NCBI RefSeq assembly: GCF_033115175.1
Contig: NC_084836.1
Coordinates: forward strand, 65,639,297-65,703,296
Reading direction: 5' to 3'
Source of the DNA: Lepus europaeus
Lineage: Eukaryota > Chordata > Mammalia > Lagomorpha > Leporidae
Length of the DNA: 64,000 nt
Shown here: positions 1 to 12,046 of the stretch, in pieces
How the letters are laid out: every line of letters begins with the position of its first letter
Numbering within the stretch: position 1 is the stretch's first letter
Notes under the pieces: model-generated
What the model was told of the DNA's origin: nothing
Database searches by the model: none
The model's input: the letters and a program-made list of their open reading frames with translations, nothing else
Position numbers and translations under genes: made by a program

Positions 1-250
1 TGCTATGGCCTGGGAAAGCAGTAGAAGATGGGCTAGGTCCTTGGGCCCCTGCACGTGGGAGACCTGGAGGAAGCTTCTGGCTCCTGGCTTCAGATCGGCA
101 CAGCTCCGGCCATTGTGGCCATTTGGGGAGTGAACCAGCGGATGGAAGACCTCTCTCTCTCTCTCTCTCTGCCTCTCCTTCTCTCTCTGTCCAACTCTTT
201 CAAGTAAATAAATAAATCTTTAAAAATAAACAAATAATAAATAAATAAGT
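1..250 (+). repeat. CSINE (older type), 5' end cut by window edge
   Basis: The 3' two thirds of a tRNA-derived lagomorph C-repeat. The body reads through the usual CTATGGCCTGGGAAAGCAG block, a CT-rich stretch and the AAATAAATAAATCTTT tail. The tRNA-like head lies outside the window. Confidence 0.9.
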
Positions 251-564
251 AAATTCCTGAAATTTGATAAAGAATGATGGAGAGTATTTACTGCTTGAAG
301 AAGTTTTATAGTTACAGGAAACCTTGATTAATGAAGACTTAAAGGAAGATATACTGTTATGTACACATTGTACATTCAAATCCAATATATCATGCTACTG
401 GACATACAAGATATTTTTCAAAATTAAATTTTACTCAATCTCAGTTTTGTCTCCTCCACTGCTTTGAAAGCCAAAATTCCCACATAAGCTAGGATTTTAC
501 CATGACAAAAATGTAAAGGTTTATTATAATTGATTTCAAATTCAGAAGGATCTTAATCCAGATT
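251..564. other. AT-rich spacer, nothing recognised
   Basis: No coding potential or recognisable repeat is seen between two SINEs. Confidence 0.5.
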
Positions 565-895
565 ATTTTTAATATTATTTACTTATATTTATTTGAAAGG
601 CAGATTGAAAGAGAAAGAGCAGGAGACAGAAAGAGAGATCCTCCATCCACTGGTCACTCCCAAAATGGCCACAATGGCTGGAGCTGGGCCAGGCTGAAGC
701 CAGGAGCATGGTCCATTTGGGTCTCTATTTGTATGGCAGGGGTCAGAGTACTTGGACCATCATCCCCTGCCTTCCCAGGCCCATTAGCATGGCGCTGGAT
801 CAGAAGTGCAGCTGCTGGGGCTAGACCTGGTGCTCCAGTTTGGGATGCCAACATCAAAAGCAGCCCCTTATCCTGATGCTCCACAATGCTGACCA
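565..895 (-). repeat. CSINE (older type)
   Basis: Inverted copy. It runs from the A/T tail (ATTTATTTGAAAGGCAGA on the plus strand) through the body and ends in a diverged tRNA-like head. Substantial divergence implies an old insertion. Confidence 0.85.
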
Positions 896-1585
896 CCCCC
901 CCCCACCCAGTTAAATTTATTGTGGCTACTTATCTTCATCTTGTCAAGTTATTTACATTTTCTGATCCTAGTTTGACTTTTATGCAAAATAAAAATACAG
1001 TAGGATCTATCTCTAAAATTGTCATAATGGCTTGTGTTAAGGTAGTGCCTCAATAAACCATGTTTTCTATTTTGCTTTACTATATCAAGAGAATGCCTCC
1101 TGTTTAAATATAAGAATAAAATAATGTCTAAGAATAGCTGATTATTAATTAATTAGTAACTAATTTAGCCAATGACCAAAATTATGCAGAATCATGTCAC
1201 CAAATATTAATGCCAAAGTAAGTTTATTAAATAATCTAATTTAAACATTCAAGCAATATGAAGAATTTGCATTGTAAATTCTTGCACTTTCAACTTTTTC
1301 AGTCATTAAAGCACAGTACATGTTCCATCTTTGCATCGTATCAGTTGCAGAATATACATATAGTGATTTGTAGTGGGATTTTTATTTACCCTCTATAACT
1401 TCTCTTACCCTTTCCACCCTGTCCTGTGCCCTAAAGCCATCTGTCTCAGATTTGGTTTGTCCAAGAGCAGAAGCCAGCAATAGATTTGAGAGAATCAAAA
1501 CAGAATAAGGCTGGGGTGACTACCTTCCTCTACTGAACAACAGAGCTCCTAATAGGTGGCTTTTTTTTTTTAATACATATGGTTC
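896..1585. other. Intergenic, nothing recognised
   Basis: AT-rich sequence with poly-T runs. No gene, RNA or clear repeat recognised. Confidence 0.4.
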
Positions 1586-1985
1586 TTGATTGATAATGGT
1601 TCAACGTCTGTTTTTTTTTTTTAATTTTTCCTTTATAAATTTGTGAAGAACATACACATTCAGTAGCAACTGCACTCTGAATTCTGGTCTTTTCTAAGGC
1701 TGATATAACAGTACAAGGCAGCGTACTCTGTGCAATGGGCAGCCGGGCAGCATCCGTGAGCCACAGCTCACAGTCAGCCACGACCCTGGAGGTAATCAAG
1801 CAACACTCTACAGTGCACTGGGTTGCTAAGCTAGGATGTCCAGTAGCTTAGGTGGAATCAATTCTTTTTTACCTTGTCACACTTCAACTTAGAATGGGCT
1901 CATCAGGACAAAGCTCCACCGTAAGTCAAACAGCATCTGTAGTTGTATAAATACACAGTTGACACTCCCTCTACTTGCCCCTTCA
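1586..1985. repeat. Old interspersed repeat, probably a DNA-transposon fossil
   Basis: The right part (ACTTAGAATGGGCTCATCAG, then CCGTAAGTCAAACAGCATCTG) and the left part (ACACATTCAGTAGCAACTGC) resemble a widespread mammalian repeat with 'acttacgatggg...cgtaagtcgaggagcatctg' ends. I recall this type as a Tigger/MER-like DNA transposon, but the exact family is uncertain. No transposase reading frame is visible. Confidence 0.4.
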
Positions 1986-2044
1986 GGCCAAGGACTTTCC
2001 ACGGTGTGACCTGGGTGGCAATATCACCGAACCCTGTCCTCAAC

Positions 2045-2363
2045 TTTTTTTTTTTTTTTTTTGACAGGCAGAGTGGATAGTGAGAGAGAGACAGAGAGAA
2101 AGGTCTTCCTTTTGCCGTTGGTTCACCCTCCAGTGGCCGCTGCGGCCGGCGCACCGCGCTGATCCGAAGCCAGGAGCCAGGGGCTTATCCTGGTCTCCCA
2201 TGCGGTACAGGGCCCATCCTCCACTGCCTTCCCGGGCCACAGCAGAGAGCTGGCCTGGAAGAGGGGCAACCGGAACAGAATCCGGTGCCCTGACTGGGAC
2301 TAGAACCCGGTGTGCCGGCGCCGCAAGGCGGAGGATTAGCCTATTGAGCCGCAGTGTCGGCCT
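2045..2363 (-). repeat. Young CSINE with target-site duplication
   Basis: Complete inverted copy with a poly-T start, GACAGGCAGAGTGGA, body, B-box (reverse of GGTTCTAGTCCCAGTC) and head. It is flanked by 14-bp direct repeats TGTCCTCAACTTTT at 2035-2048 and 2364-2377, so it is a retrotransposed insertion. It lies about 210 bp beyond the stop codon of the neighbouring OR gene. Confidence 0.93.
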
Positions 2364-2573
2364 TGTCCTCAACTTTTAAATAGTCCTCTCATGGCATTTT
2401 TTCTCAATCATCCCGGTGTGAGAGTACTGTCTCCTTCTCCCTGAGACCCAAAATGACCCACTGAGATGCACTGACTACAATAAAGTGACACTGATGGCAA
2501 CTCCTCCACTCTTAGTAAGCTTTGGTCAGTGGGTTCTGCTGCTCCTATTTTAGAACACTCTCTACCACAGGAC

Positions 2574-3524
2574 TCAAAACACATCTGACTTGTGCAAGAC
2601 CTTTTGAGTGATTGCCCTTTTGACTGCCCCTTTCACTTCATTGTTCCTCAGGCTGTAGATGATGGGGTTCAGCATAGGGGTGATGACAGTGTAGGACAAT
2701 GACACAAGCTTCTTGCTCTCAGAGGACTGACTGGATTTGGGTCGTAGATATGTCAGGCTGGCCGTCCCGTAGAAGAGAGATACCACAATGAGGTGTGAGG
2801 AACAAGTGGAGAATGCTTTCTGGCGGCCAGTAGCCGATGGCATCCTCAGAATGGTTGCAATGATGCGGGTATAGGAGACCAAAATCAGGGAGAAGGGAAA
2901 CATGATAAATAGTAGTGTGGAAGCAAGTGCTTGCATTTCATACATGGTTGTATCCTCGGTGACTAGTTTCAACACTGGAGGACCATCACAAAAAAAATGG
3001 TCTACAGCGTTTGGTCCACAGAAAGGAAGGGCCATCATCCAAGCTGTCTGTAGCATAGACACAGGGACACCGGACATCCAAGAACCTATGGCCATCCACC
3101 AGCACAAGGACCTGTTCATTATGACTGAGTAACGGAGAGGGTTACAGATGGCCACGAAGCGATCATAAGCCATCATAGAGAGGAGGAAGCATTCGGAGCT
3201 GCCGAAGAAGAAGAAGAAGTACATCTGGGTTCCACAGCCCACAAAAGAGATGGTTTTCTTTGAGGACACCAGATCTACCAACATCTTGGGCACCATGACC
3301 AATGTGAAGCAGACTTCCAGAAGGGACAGGTTTCGGAGAAAAAAGTACATGGGTGTTTGGAGAGCAGGATCCACACTGGTCACCGTGACAATGAGAAAGT
3401 TGCCCAACAAAGTGACCATATAGATGGCCAGGAACAAGGTGAAAAGGGAAACTTCCATCTTGGGATTGTTTGTAAATCCGAGAAGAATGAATTCAGTGAC
3501 TCTAGTGTGATTTTCACAGACCAT
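2574..3524 (-). CDS. OR10A7: Olfactory receptor, OR10A7-like
   Basis: A 316-residue seven-transmembrane odorant receptor (class A rhodopsin-like GPCR, class II OR family 10). It would signal through Golf in olfactory neuron cilia. Visible marks: N-glycosylation site N5-H-T; GN in TM1 (41-42); LQTPMYFF (55-62); MAYDRFVAIC at 118-127 (TM3 end/loop 2); conserved Cys97 and Cys179; SY in TM5; KAFSTCSSHL at 236-245 (TM6); PMLNPIIYSLRN at 283-294 (TM7). The frame is intact from an ATG at a normal OR position, and length matches the family (about 310-320). A run of five Phe (103-107) comes from a short GAA/TTC repeat; I recall the same run in human OR10A7. The sequence agrees closely with my memory of human OR10A7, also 316 residues, including the MxCENHTRVTEF start. 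Subfamily is confident; one-to-one orthology is inferred. Confidence 0.92.
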   Translation of the reverse strand: MVCENHTRVTEFILLGFTNNPKMEVSLFTLFLAIYMVTLLGNFLIVTVTSVDPALQTPMYFFLRNLSLLEVCFTLVMVPKMLVDLVSSKKTISFVGCGTQMYFFFFFGSSECFLLSMMAYDRFVAICNPLRYSVIMNRSLCWWMAIGSWMSGVPVSMLQTAWMMALPFCGPNAVDHFFCDGPPVLKLVTEDTTMYEMQALASTLLFIMFPFSLILVSYTRIIATILRMPSATGRQKAFSTCSSHLIVVSLFYGTASLTYLRPKSSQSSESKKLVSLSYTVITPMLNPIIYSLRNNEVKGAVKRAITQKVLHKSDVF

Positions 3525-3904
3525 ATCTCAGGCCAGTTTCAAAGAGCGTGTATCAAAACATCTTCTATCAGTATGGAAACAAGCTCAAAAATGACCTTTG
3601 TAAAATCCATAGAGCACACATCTGTTTTGAGATGTTTCACTGTTCGGTTTCTCTGAAGCGGAAAGAATATTTACAATAAGATAATGAAGGAAAAGGGAAC
3701 ATTTTGCATTATTCTTACCAATTGTCTATCACCTTAGTAACAGTTTTTCTATCATCAGAGTCATGGTCTACAGCCCCGATTTTCCTTCAGAGGCATGGTA
3801 TTTGTTAGGCTTAAGTAGAAAGAGTTTAAACAAAGAATAGAATAGGATATTCTACCAACCTTTTAGTCTGAAGGCTTATTAAGTTTTTGATAATATTACA
3901 ATTT
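3525..3904. other. 5' flank of the OR10A7-like gene
   Basis: No coding sequence. I saw no convincing pyrimidine-rich splice acceptor directly before the ATG, so any 5' UTR exon remains unplaced. Confidence 0.4.
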
Positions 3905-4690
3905 CTTTTTAAGTATTTCTTAACAGTAGTTGTACATATATATGTGCTACAGTTTAATATTTCAGTACATGTATACAAAGTGTACTGATCCAGTCAATGC
4001 AATCAACATTTCCCCTTCGTTGACATTACCTTATCATTGGAGCCTTGGAGCTCTCTTCTTCTGTTTGCTCACAAAATGTATAAGGGGTGAATTATCATTA
4101 CCCCCACTCTGCTGTGTAACACTGGAAACTTTTTCCTTTGTTGTTGTAACTCTGATTTGGTACACATTATACAAGTTCCCTCAAGTAATTACTCTTCTAT
4201 GACTGGATTGGATTTAGTTTTCACATATGAGGGACAGCATATGGTATTTATCTTTCTGTGTCTTGTTTATTTCACTTAATGCAGTGTCCCCCATTTCCAT
4301 CCATTTTGTTGCAAATAACAAATTTAGTTCTTGTTGTAGCTGAATAATATGTTATTGCATGCATATATTTTTTTATCCATTCATCTGATGATGGACACAC
4401 TGCCTGATTTCATGTTTCGGCTGTGTGAATGGTGCTGCAATAAATATGGTGAAACGGATGTCTCTTGACTTCATACCTTTTGGATATATACCCAGTAGAG
4501 GAATTGCTGGGTCATGTGGCAGAGCTATTCATAGTTTTTAAGGAACTTCCAAAGTATTCTCTATATTGGCTGTATCAATTTACATTCCATAAACAGTATA
4601 GAAGAGTCTCTCATTTTCTGCATCCTCAGCAGCATGTGTTACTTTTTGTTTGTTAATAGCCCATAATGTCAGGATGCAACAAAGGAAATA
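3905..4690 (-). mobile_element. Old LINE-1 fragment (3' part)
   Basis: The plus strand reads as the reverse complement of mammalian L1 ORF2 end and 3' UTR. Typical antisense-L1 phrases are the 'tccatccattttgttgcaaa' region, 'gaatggtgctgcaataaata', and 'ggatatatacccagtagagg' followed by 'attgctgggtcatgtgg'. It is heavily diverged and carries no open ORF2. Confidence 0.85.
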
Positions 4691-6405
4691 ATGGACTGGT
4701 TTGACTTTCTAATCTTGACTATATTAATCACATTTCTACTGAATGAAGTGCACCTAACACCATTTCATCCACCATACACATACATTTACATAGATCAGCA
4801 CACACACTCAGAAATATGTGCATGCTTATGTGAACAACCCAGTGAATAGATGTCATTAAATAAGTAAACAAAGCATGTTGAGTTCAGTGCTTTCAGTAGT
4901 CTTCATGGGTCTGCTAACTTACGTGATTTTTTCTATTTTCTCTCAAAGCATCGTTCGACTCCACTGAGCCCCCGCTTCTTACTATGCACGTAGTTATAGT
5001 CATTTTGTTTCAGTAGACCTGAAAAAAAAAGAAAAAGAAAACAGCCCTCTGAACAAATATGACTTGCAGTAGAAAACTCATCCTCCCAACACAGAAGCCC
5101 TGGCATCAGAACAGTTCTGCCCGTGACTGTCCAGCTTCCCTGAATGTGGTCATAGGGGGAGCTTGCTGTGCTTACCAGTGCATGCCTGTTATTATCAACA
5201 CTTACTGTTGAACGTCTGCTGAGCCACTCACCTAACTAATTCAACTATTGTGAACTCAAGTTCTGCATCTTACTTACAGTGCAATATTTTGGCTAACAAT
5301 CAAATCATTCACAAATTTTTCTGTACAAGTAGTTCTTAGTAATAGCACATCAAGCATTGGCAACTACAGGAGCATGTATTGGAAAAGAACACATTTTCCA
5401 TGCTACTCTATACCTAAGCTGAATGATATATTCTATACCTTGCTTTATTTTTTCCATGCTTAAGGAAAGTTTCATAATTTGTTTTCCAACAATGCTTTTT
5501 TTGCAATCCACAAATGCAAATTTAAAATTACATGTTTAAAAAATTGAGGTATAAAACAAATCATGAATAAGTATCAGGGTATTTCTTACCAAGTAAAACC
5601 TCTTATTTCTTCTTTAATTAGAAGTTTGTGTTTTTGCTTCTTTTATTGAATTTTTCCCAAAAAAATCATTTCTTTTATGAGTACAAATTTCATAAGTACA
5701 ACAATAGGAATATAGTGATTCTTCCCATAATTAGAAGTTTGATGACTTTTCCAAAAATGGTGTGCAATATATTCAGAGAAATGATAACTGACCCTGAAAT
5801 AGATCCACAGCTAAAATCTTGAGAGTTAAGTAAATGACTCAGGCAGAATCACCTGCCTAATCTTGGCTCTGTGTGGTTGATGTATTTTATGATACCATTT
5901 AAAAGTGTGACGGGCCTTGGGGAAATGATCCCTGAGACAATAGAAAGAATCTCTATTAATTGAATAATAATTTTCATTTCACGGGGAGAGGAATATAGAA
6001 TGTTCATGCACTTGTCTATGTTTTCTGTTCCTCAGGTCTGAGTTCGCTGTGTGTCTTTCAATGATGGGCACTTTATTGTGAGACTATTGGACACATTGGT
6101 CAAGTCCCTTGAATTTACAGCTATTAATATGATAAGATTATGTGAAAAGCATAGATTTTCTGCTTTGTTATCTGCAAATGTAATTTATTTTGATAAATTG
6201 TGATTAAATATTGAGGAAAAAAATGTGTACCATGCCCTTGAGACTTACATGTTTCTTAAATTTTTAAACTAACTCCTGATCATATCACTAATTTAAACTT
6301 GTATTTTATCAAAATATTTTTAAAAAATTAACTATTTCAAATTTAATTGATAATTCACATGATGATAATTTGCATGCATTTTACTGTTGTCCTACACCTT
6401 AGTGA
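4691..6405. other. Intergenic, nothing recognised
   Basis: AT-rich sequence without recognisable genes or repeats. Short open frames here (e.g. 5628-5822) look random. Confidence 0.4.
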
Positions 6406-8555
6406 GTTTAGTTATATTATGTAATATGTTTTAAATTATATATTTATAATTATAATATTACATAACAATTATATATTTAAAATATTAAATATATTAATAT
6501 ATATCTTATGTATTATATATTATATTACATAATATTATTATGCATTATACTATTATATTGTAATATATACATTATATTGTTAGTATATTGTTTTTATAGA
6601 CTATATTACATTATATAATATATAATATATGAGACATAATATAAAATATACAAACTAAATAATACATCATATATGTAATATATCAACTATATGTAATATA
6701 TATTATGTAATATTATATATCAAGTATATATGATGTTATATATTATGCAGTATATATGATATTATATAATATATGATATAAATATATGAAGTTTATAAAA
6801 TATATAATATATTCTATTTTATATAGAAGTTATTACATGATATGATGTATATGTCATGTAATAGATAATGTAGATCACATAACATATAAATATGTCATAC
6901 AGTTTAAAATATATAAGTAATTATATGTGTAATATATAAAATATTTTATAATCATATATCATGATATAAAATATATCATACATGCTAAGTATATAATATG
7001 TTATGATAAATCATATAATACATTAATATATACATCAATCATATTACATCTTCCATATAATACATACTATATTGTATAATATATAATAAACAAAGTATTA
7101 TATGCCACATATAATATATTGCACATCATATGTTATGAATATTATATATCATATATCATACCTATATATGATATATACAGTATATGATACTTATAATATA
7201 TACTGGATAATATATCCTATGATATTGTTATATAATAATTCATATACAGCATATAATATCATATATAATATATTATACACTATCATATTGACTTCATGTA
7301 TTACACATAATATGCTATAATATCACATATATGCTATTAAGTTATGGTTATATGTAAGTTAAATTATATATATTTATATCACATTATACATCTTATATGC
7401 TATATGGAGAATAGTATGTAATATATGTAATATATTATATCATATGTAATATATTTAATAGTATATATGTGATAGTGCATTGTTTGTAATGTATTATATT
7501 GTGTAGCTGTATAACATAATTATATAATGTTATGTGAACATATTATATACTATATTATATAATAAGTATGTGACTATATATATGAGTTATTAGATATGAT
7601 ATATTATATAATGGCTTATTATTTGATTATAAATAATATATTACATGATATTATATGTAGATCTTTCAGATATCATATAAAATGTAATATGTAATTTACA
7701 CTGTATTACATGCAATATATAGGTTACTATAGGCCATATATAATATATATTATATGCAGAATATATTATGTCTTATATCTTATAGGTATTGTATATTGAA
7801 GAATATTGTATAATATAGATAATATATTAATACAATATATCATAATAAATATATAATTAAATGTCATCTGATATATGTTATATATCATGATATATAGTGA
7901 TGCATATATACTATATTATATAATTGTGATATCTTATAAATTATACATATCACATTTTGTCCTATATGCTTCATATGTTGCATTATATATTATATAATAT
8001 GATCGTATATATTATATAAATTATATAATATCATATATGCTTTTCATATAATAATGCATGTAAAATGATATAATATTACATGCATACTATTAAATATAAT
8101 ATTGTATATAATATATTACATTTATAATATTTATTATATATGCTCTATATTATGTGTCTCATATTAAAAATTATTATTTTATTTATATATTATATATATA
8201 ACAATATCAATTATATTGTATGGTTGCATTGTATTATATATTATTATATATTGTATACTATGTATAGTATGTATCATTTATTATATGTGTATATTATATG
8301 TTATATATTATATGATATATGAATATTTATACTACTATGTCTTACATATCATGTATGATGTATGATTTGATATATTATGTATTATATGATAATATATTAT
8401 ATGTGATATGTTCTTTGTCATATTATATTTCATATCATATATTGCACATAATATAATATTATATATCATCATAATTATATGATTATTAAAATATATCTAA
8501 ACTCTCTAAGGTATAGGACAACACTAATATATATATATATAGTTATATTATAAAC
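6406..8555. repeat. 2.1-kb AT-rich low-complexity block
   Basis: Almost uninterrupted degenerate TATA/ATAT/TAATAT sequence with scattered single G or C bases. There is no fixed unit, so it is a degenerate AT-rich satellite-like block rather than a clean microsatellite. It has many short self-complementary stretches. Open frames inside (7102-7320, 8140-8322) are composition artefacts (Tyr/Ile/Met only). Confidence 0.9.
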
Positions 8556-9111
8556 AATATGGGGATTCATATAAGTTTCCATGACAATAAAATCTCATAA
8601 TATTCAGCATGATCAATGACACAAAGAACCAGAATTTTTTCTTATTTTTCTAATCTGTGGAATTATTTATCCTGAGAATGTCTGCATTTATTTTCATCTA
8701 GGGAAATAACAGAGTGCTTTGAAGCATGTTTCATGTGCTAACAGAACTGTGGAAGTGACTTCCTTTATGGCCACTATATTTGTTGCAGAACCATGCAGTG
8801 GGTATCATTGTAATCATCCTGGTTGACCATGTTTCATGTTGTAATGTTAGACTTGCCCAGAAAAATAGGCAACTGCTCTTTTCCTCTCGATATTTTGAGT
8901 AGACACAATGGCAGGGAGTAAATTTGAAGAGTAAAACAGACATGGACCTCCATCTCAAAAAGATTACATTTTTAATCATTCTTATTTGATGAAAGTTTTC
9001 TTGAGAAAATAAAGAATGAAGAAATATCAGCAGGAAAAAATACAATCCTATAGCTCATGAAAGAAAAATCACAGTATGATTTGTTGATCTAGGATTTGGT
9101 CTGTAACCAAA
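8556..9111. other. Intergenic, nothing recognised
   Basis: Unique-looking sequence; a 104-codon open frame on the minus strand (8731-9045) has no recognisable motif and is probably chance. Confidence 0.35.
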
Positions 9112-9235
9112 TTTTTTTTAATTAAACTTTTATTTAATGAATATAAATTTCCAAAGTACAGCTTATGGGTTACAATGGCTTCCCCCTCCCAAAACTTCCC
9201 TCCCACCCGCAACCCTCCAAATTTCAGTTTGAGAA
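9112..9235 (-). mobile_element. LINE-1 3' end, 5'-truncated
   Basis: Reverse complement of the L1 3' terminus seen at 15244-15540 and 59262-59571. On the minus strand it reads GGGTTGCGGGTGGGAGGGAA, then CATAAGCTGTACTTTGG, then ATTAAATAAAAGTTTAATT. Only about the last 120 bp inserted. Confidence 0.88.
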
Positions 9236-9600
9236 CTTAAGTGTGGGAATTCATCCAGACCATATTAGCTGCCGAGGTTTGGTCATCAGTTTGGAGGCTG
9301 AATGTCCCTCAATGCCTGGTGTATTAAAGGTTTGTTTGCCAAAGTCGTACATCAATGATACTTAGAGGGTGAATATTTGATGTAAAGATGGTGTTTGAAG
9401 TTGGGGTCTTTGGGAGGTGATTGGATTGTGTTTGACATTAGTGTGGAGCCCCCACATTGAAGAGACCCCTGTGACCCTCCTCCCCACATGACACTCTGCT
9501 CCCCTTCGGGCTCTGCAAGCCAACACCATCTCCAGAAGTCAAATCAACTTCTCTACTAACCTGGAAGTTACTTTATAGAAGTCACAGAGCTTGGTAATTT
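9236..9600. repeat. Unassigned old interspersed repeat (possibly LTR-type)
   Basis: Phrases such as GTATTAAAGGTTTG and TTTGGGAGGTGATTGGATTG, followed by a CCCCACATTGAAGAGACCCC region, recall old mammalian interspersed repeats of the MaLR kind. I cannot assign a family. If it is an LTR it is an ancient fossil. Confidence 0.3.
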
Positions 9601-9663
9601 AAATAGCACTGGAAATGTTTCCTTAAAAACAAAATAAAGATCTGAATGTATCTTTCTTTTTTC

Positions 9664-9992
9664 AAAAAAAATATTTATTTATTTATTTGAGAGGTAGAGT
9701 TAACAGACAGTGAGAGGGAGAGACAGAGAGAAAGGTCTTCCATCTACTGGTTCACTCCCCAAATGGTCGCAACAGCTGAAGCTGGGCCAATCCAAAGCCA
9801 GGATCCAGGTGCTTCTTCCGGGTCTCCCACATGGGTGCAGGGGTCCAAGCACTTGGGCCATCTTCCACAGCTTTCCCAGGCCACAGCAGAGAGCTTGATG
9901 GGAAGTAGAGCAACCAAGACTCAAACCAGCGCCCATATGGGATGCTGGCACTGTAGGCAAAAGCTTTACCCACTACACCACAGTGCCGGCCC
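9664..9992 (-). repeat. CSINE (older type)
   Basis: Complete inverted copy from the ATTTATTTATTTGAGAGGTA tail side to CACAGTGCCGGCCC at the head. Confidence 0.93.
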
Positions 9993-10505
9993 CTCCAGTA
10001 AACTTTTGCAGCCGTCTAACAATGATCCCCTTCCTCACGCTCCAGCAACACTCCTTTCATTTCCACCGTACCAGCTGGGCCTTTAACATCTATATTTCTA
10101 CTACCAATCTGTTCATGGCATTTCAGCACTCTCTCAAGCAAAAACACAATTGTTATCCATTGTACTGAAATTTATTTAGAAGCAGGAATAGAGGAAAATA
10201 CAAAGGAAAAAAAAAAAAAACCATGATACATGTGAGACAGCATAATGTAGACCACAGCCTTATTCCTTTGTACCTATAATACACTGAAAATTACTTAGCT
10301 TTATATCTGAGTTTTGGTCTCTCTATGAGGATAACCATAATAACTCTTCTAGGGAGTTGTCAGAAAAATTAAATAAGGTAATAGTCTTCTATATATGAAT
10401 TGTCAAACATTCTAAAAAAAAGTAAAAATATTAGCTGTTAATCATATTATCACTATTATAAAATGATCTTAATACTATACTACACACTACTATTACAAAT
10501 TTACA
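9993..10505. other. Intergenic, nothing recognised
   Basis: AT-rich sequence with a 15-bp A run near 10207; no gene or clear repeat. Confidence 0.35.
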
Positions 10506-11090
10506 TATTTATTTAATTTTTATTTATTTGGGAGACTGAGAGAGGAAAAGACACAGACAGAGTGACAGACAGGGATCTCCTATCTGCTGGTTCACTCCCC
10601 GAATGTCCACCACAGCTGACAATGAACCAAGCTGAAGCTGGGAGCCAGGAACTCAGTATAAGTCATTTTTTAAATTTATTTTTATTTTTTGACAGGCAGA
10701 GTGGACAGTGAGAGAGAGAGACAGAGAGAAAGGTGTTCCTTTACTGTTGGTTCACCATCTAATGGCCGCTGTGGCCAGTGCACCACGCTGATCCAAAGCC
10801 AGGAGCCAGGTACTTCCTCCTGGTCTCCCATGTGGGTGCAGGGCCCAAGGACTTGGGCCGTTCTCCACTGCCTTCCCGGGTCACAGCTGAGAGCTAGACT
10901 GGAAGAGGAGCAACTGGGACAGAATCCGGCACCCTGACTGGGGCTAGAACCCGGTGTGCTGGCACTGCAGGCAGAGGATTAGCCTATTGAGCCATGGTGC
11001 CGGCCCAGTATAAGTCTTACACTTGTATTGGATGTCAGACACCCAGCACTCGAGCGCATGGATAGCTGAAACTGAAGTATCATAAGAAAA
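10506..11090 (-). repeat. Old CSINE split by a younger CSINE
   Basis: The tail-side half is at 10506-10653 and the continuation (CTTACACTTGTATTGG..., then CACCCAGCACTCGAG) is at 11017-11090. The two halves join across the younger SINE at 10665-11005, whose target-site duplication marks the break. Confidence 0.75.
10665..11005 (-). repeat. Young CSINE nested in an older CSINE
   Basis: Complete inverted copy (TTTTTTGACAGGCAGAGTGG ... TGGTGCCGGC) bounded by the 11-bp direct repeats CAGTATAAGTC at 10654-10664 and 11006-11016. Confidence 0.93.
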
Positions 11091-11675
11091 GTGTTTTGAA
11101 TGACGTTACACTGGGCCCTTATCTCTAATCAAATACCGTAAGCAAGAGGACTCGATATGATACCTGCGTTTATTTATAATTGCTCTATAATACAACATGA
11201 TAATTTTGAATTAATATTTTAAATCAAGAATTGAAATTCAACATAGACTCTTCTATATCCAAGATGTGGGAAAGAAACACAGGAGTGGAGACCCTCACAT
11301 CAAGTGTTAAAGCGCACGGTGCTGTGGCCTGAACATCACAGTGAATAGTAACAATACAAAATCTGGTCCTGGCCTTGCCTTTTCTCTACTTAGCACCCGT
11401 TCTCTTGCCAGTTAGGAACAAATGTCTCCAACCTTCTGCCCCTACTGGTTTTTGTTATTTTGATAATTCTAATTTGCTTTCAAAAGAACTTCAATGTGCT
11501 TTATCTTCTTACCTCTTTTTCACCAAGTTATTGATTTCTAAAGTTACCAATGGCCAAGGTGGAGCTAAAAATGAACAGATATTGAAAGTGACTTGTTCAC
11601 AACTTCTCAGAAAAGTTTGGCACAGTTAGGCATTCTCTCTTTGAACACTCTTCTCATCCCTTCAAAAATGCCATA
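11091..11675. other. Intergenic, nothing recognised
   Basis: Unique-looking sequence; an 84-codon open frame at 11375-11629 shows no recognisable motif. Confidence 0.35.
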
Positions 11676-12046
11676 TCGCTGGGTCAGGGTTGTGGTGCAG
11701 CAGGGTAAGCCACAGGCTGTCTCCTGCAATATTACCAGCCCCTATGGGCTATTGGCAGGATCCCAACTGCTCCGTTCCAATCCAGCTCCCTGCTAATACA
11801 CCTGGGAAAGTGGCAGAAGATGATCCAAGTACCTGAGTCCCTGCACCCATGTGGGAGACCCAGACGCAGCTTCTGCCTTCAGTGTGGCCCAGATGTGGCT
11901 GTTGCAGCCATTTGGGAAGTGGATAGAAGCATGGAAGAGCTCTCTCTCTCTTTCTCTCTCTCTCTCTTCCTCTCTCTCTCTCTCTGTCTGTCTTTTCCTC
12001 TCCATTCCTCCCCCCTTACCATTCAAAGAAATAAAAATAATTTTTT
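11676..12046 (+). repeat. CSINE (older type)
   Basis: Diverged head, the CACCTGGGAAAGTGGCAGAAG body and a long CT-rich microsatellite (11941-12002), ending in an A-rich tail. It is followed directly by an L1 insertion. Confidence 0.88.

Noticed and set aside
7102-8322. Short Tyr/Ile-rich open frames in the AT block
   Set aside because: Composition artefacts of low-complexity A/T sequence.
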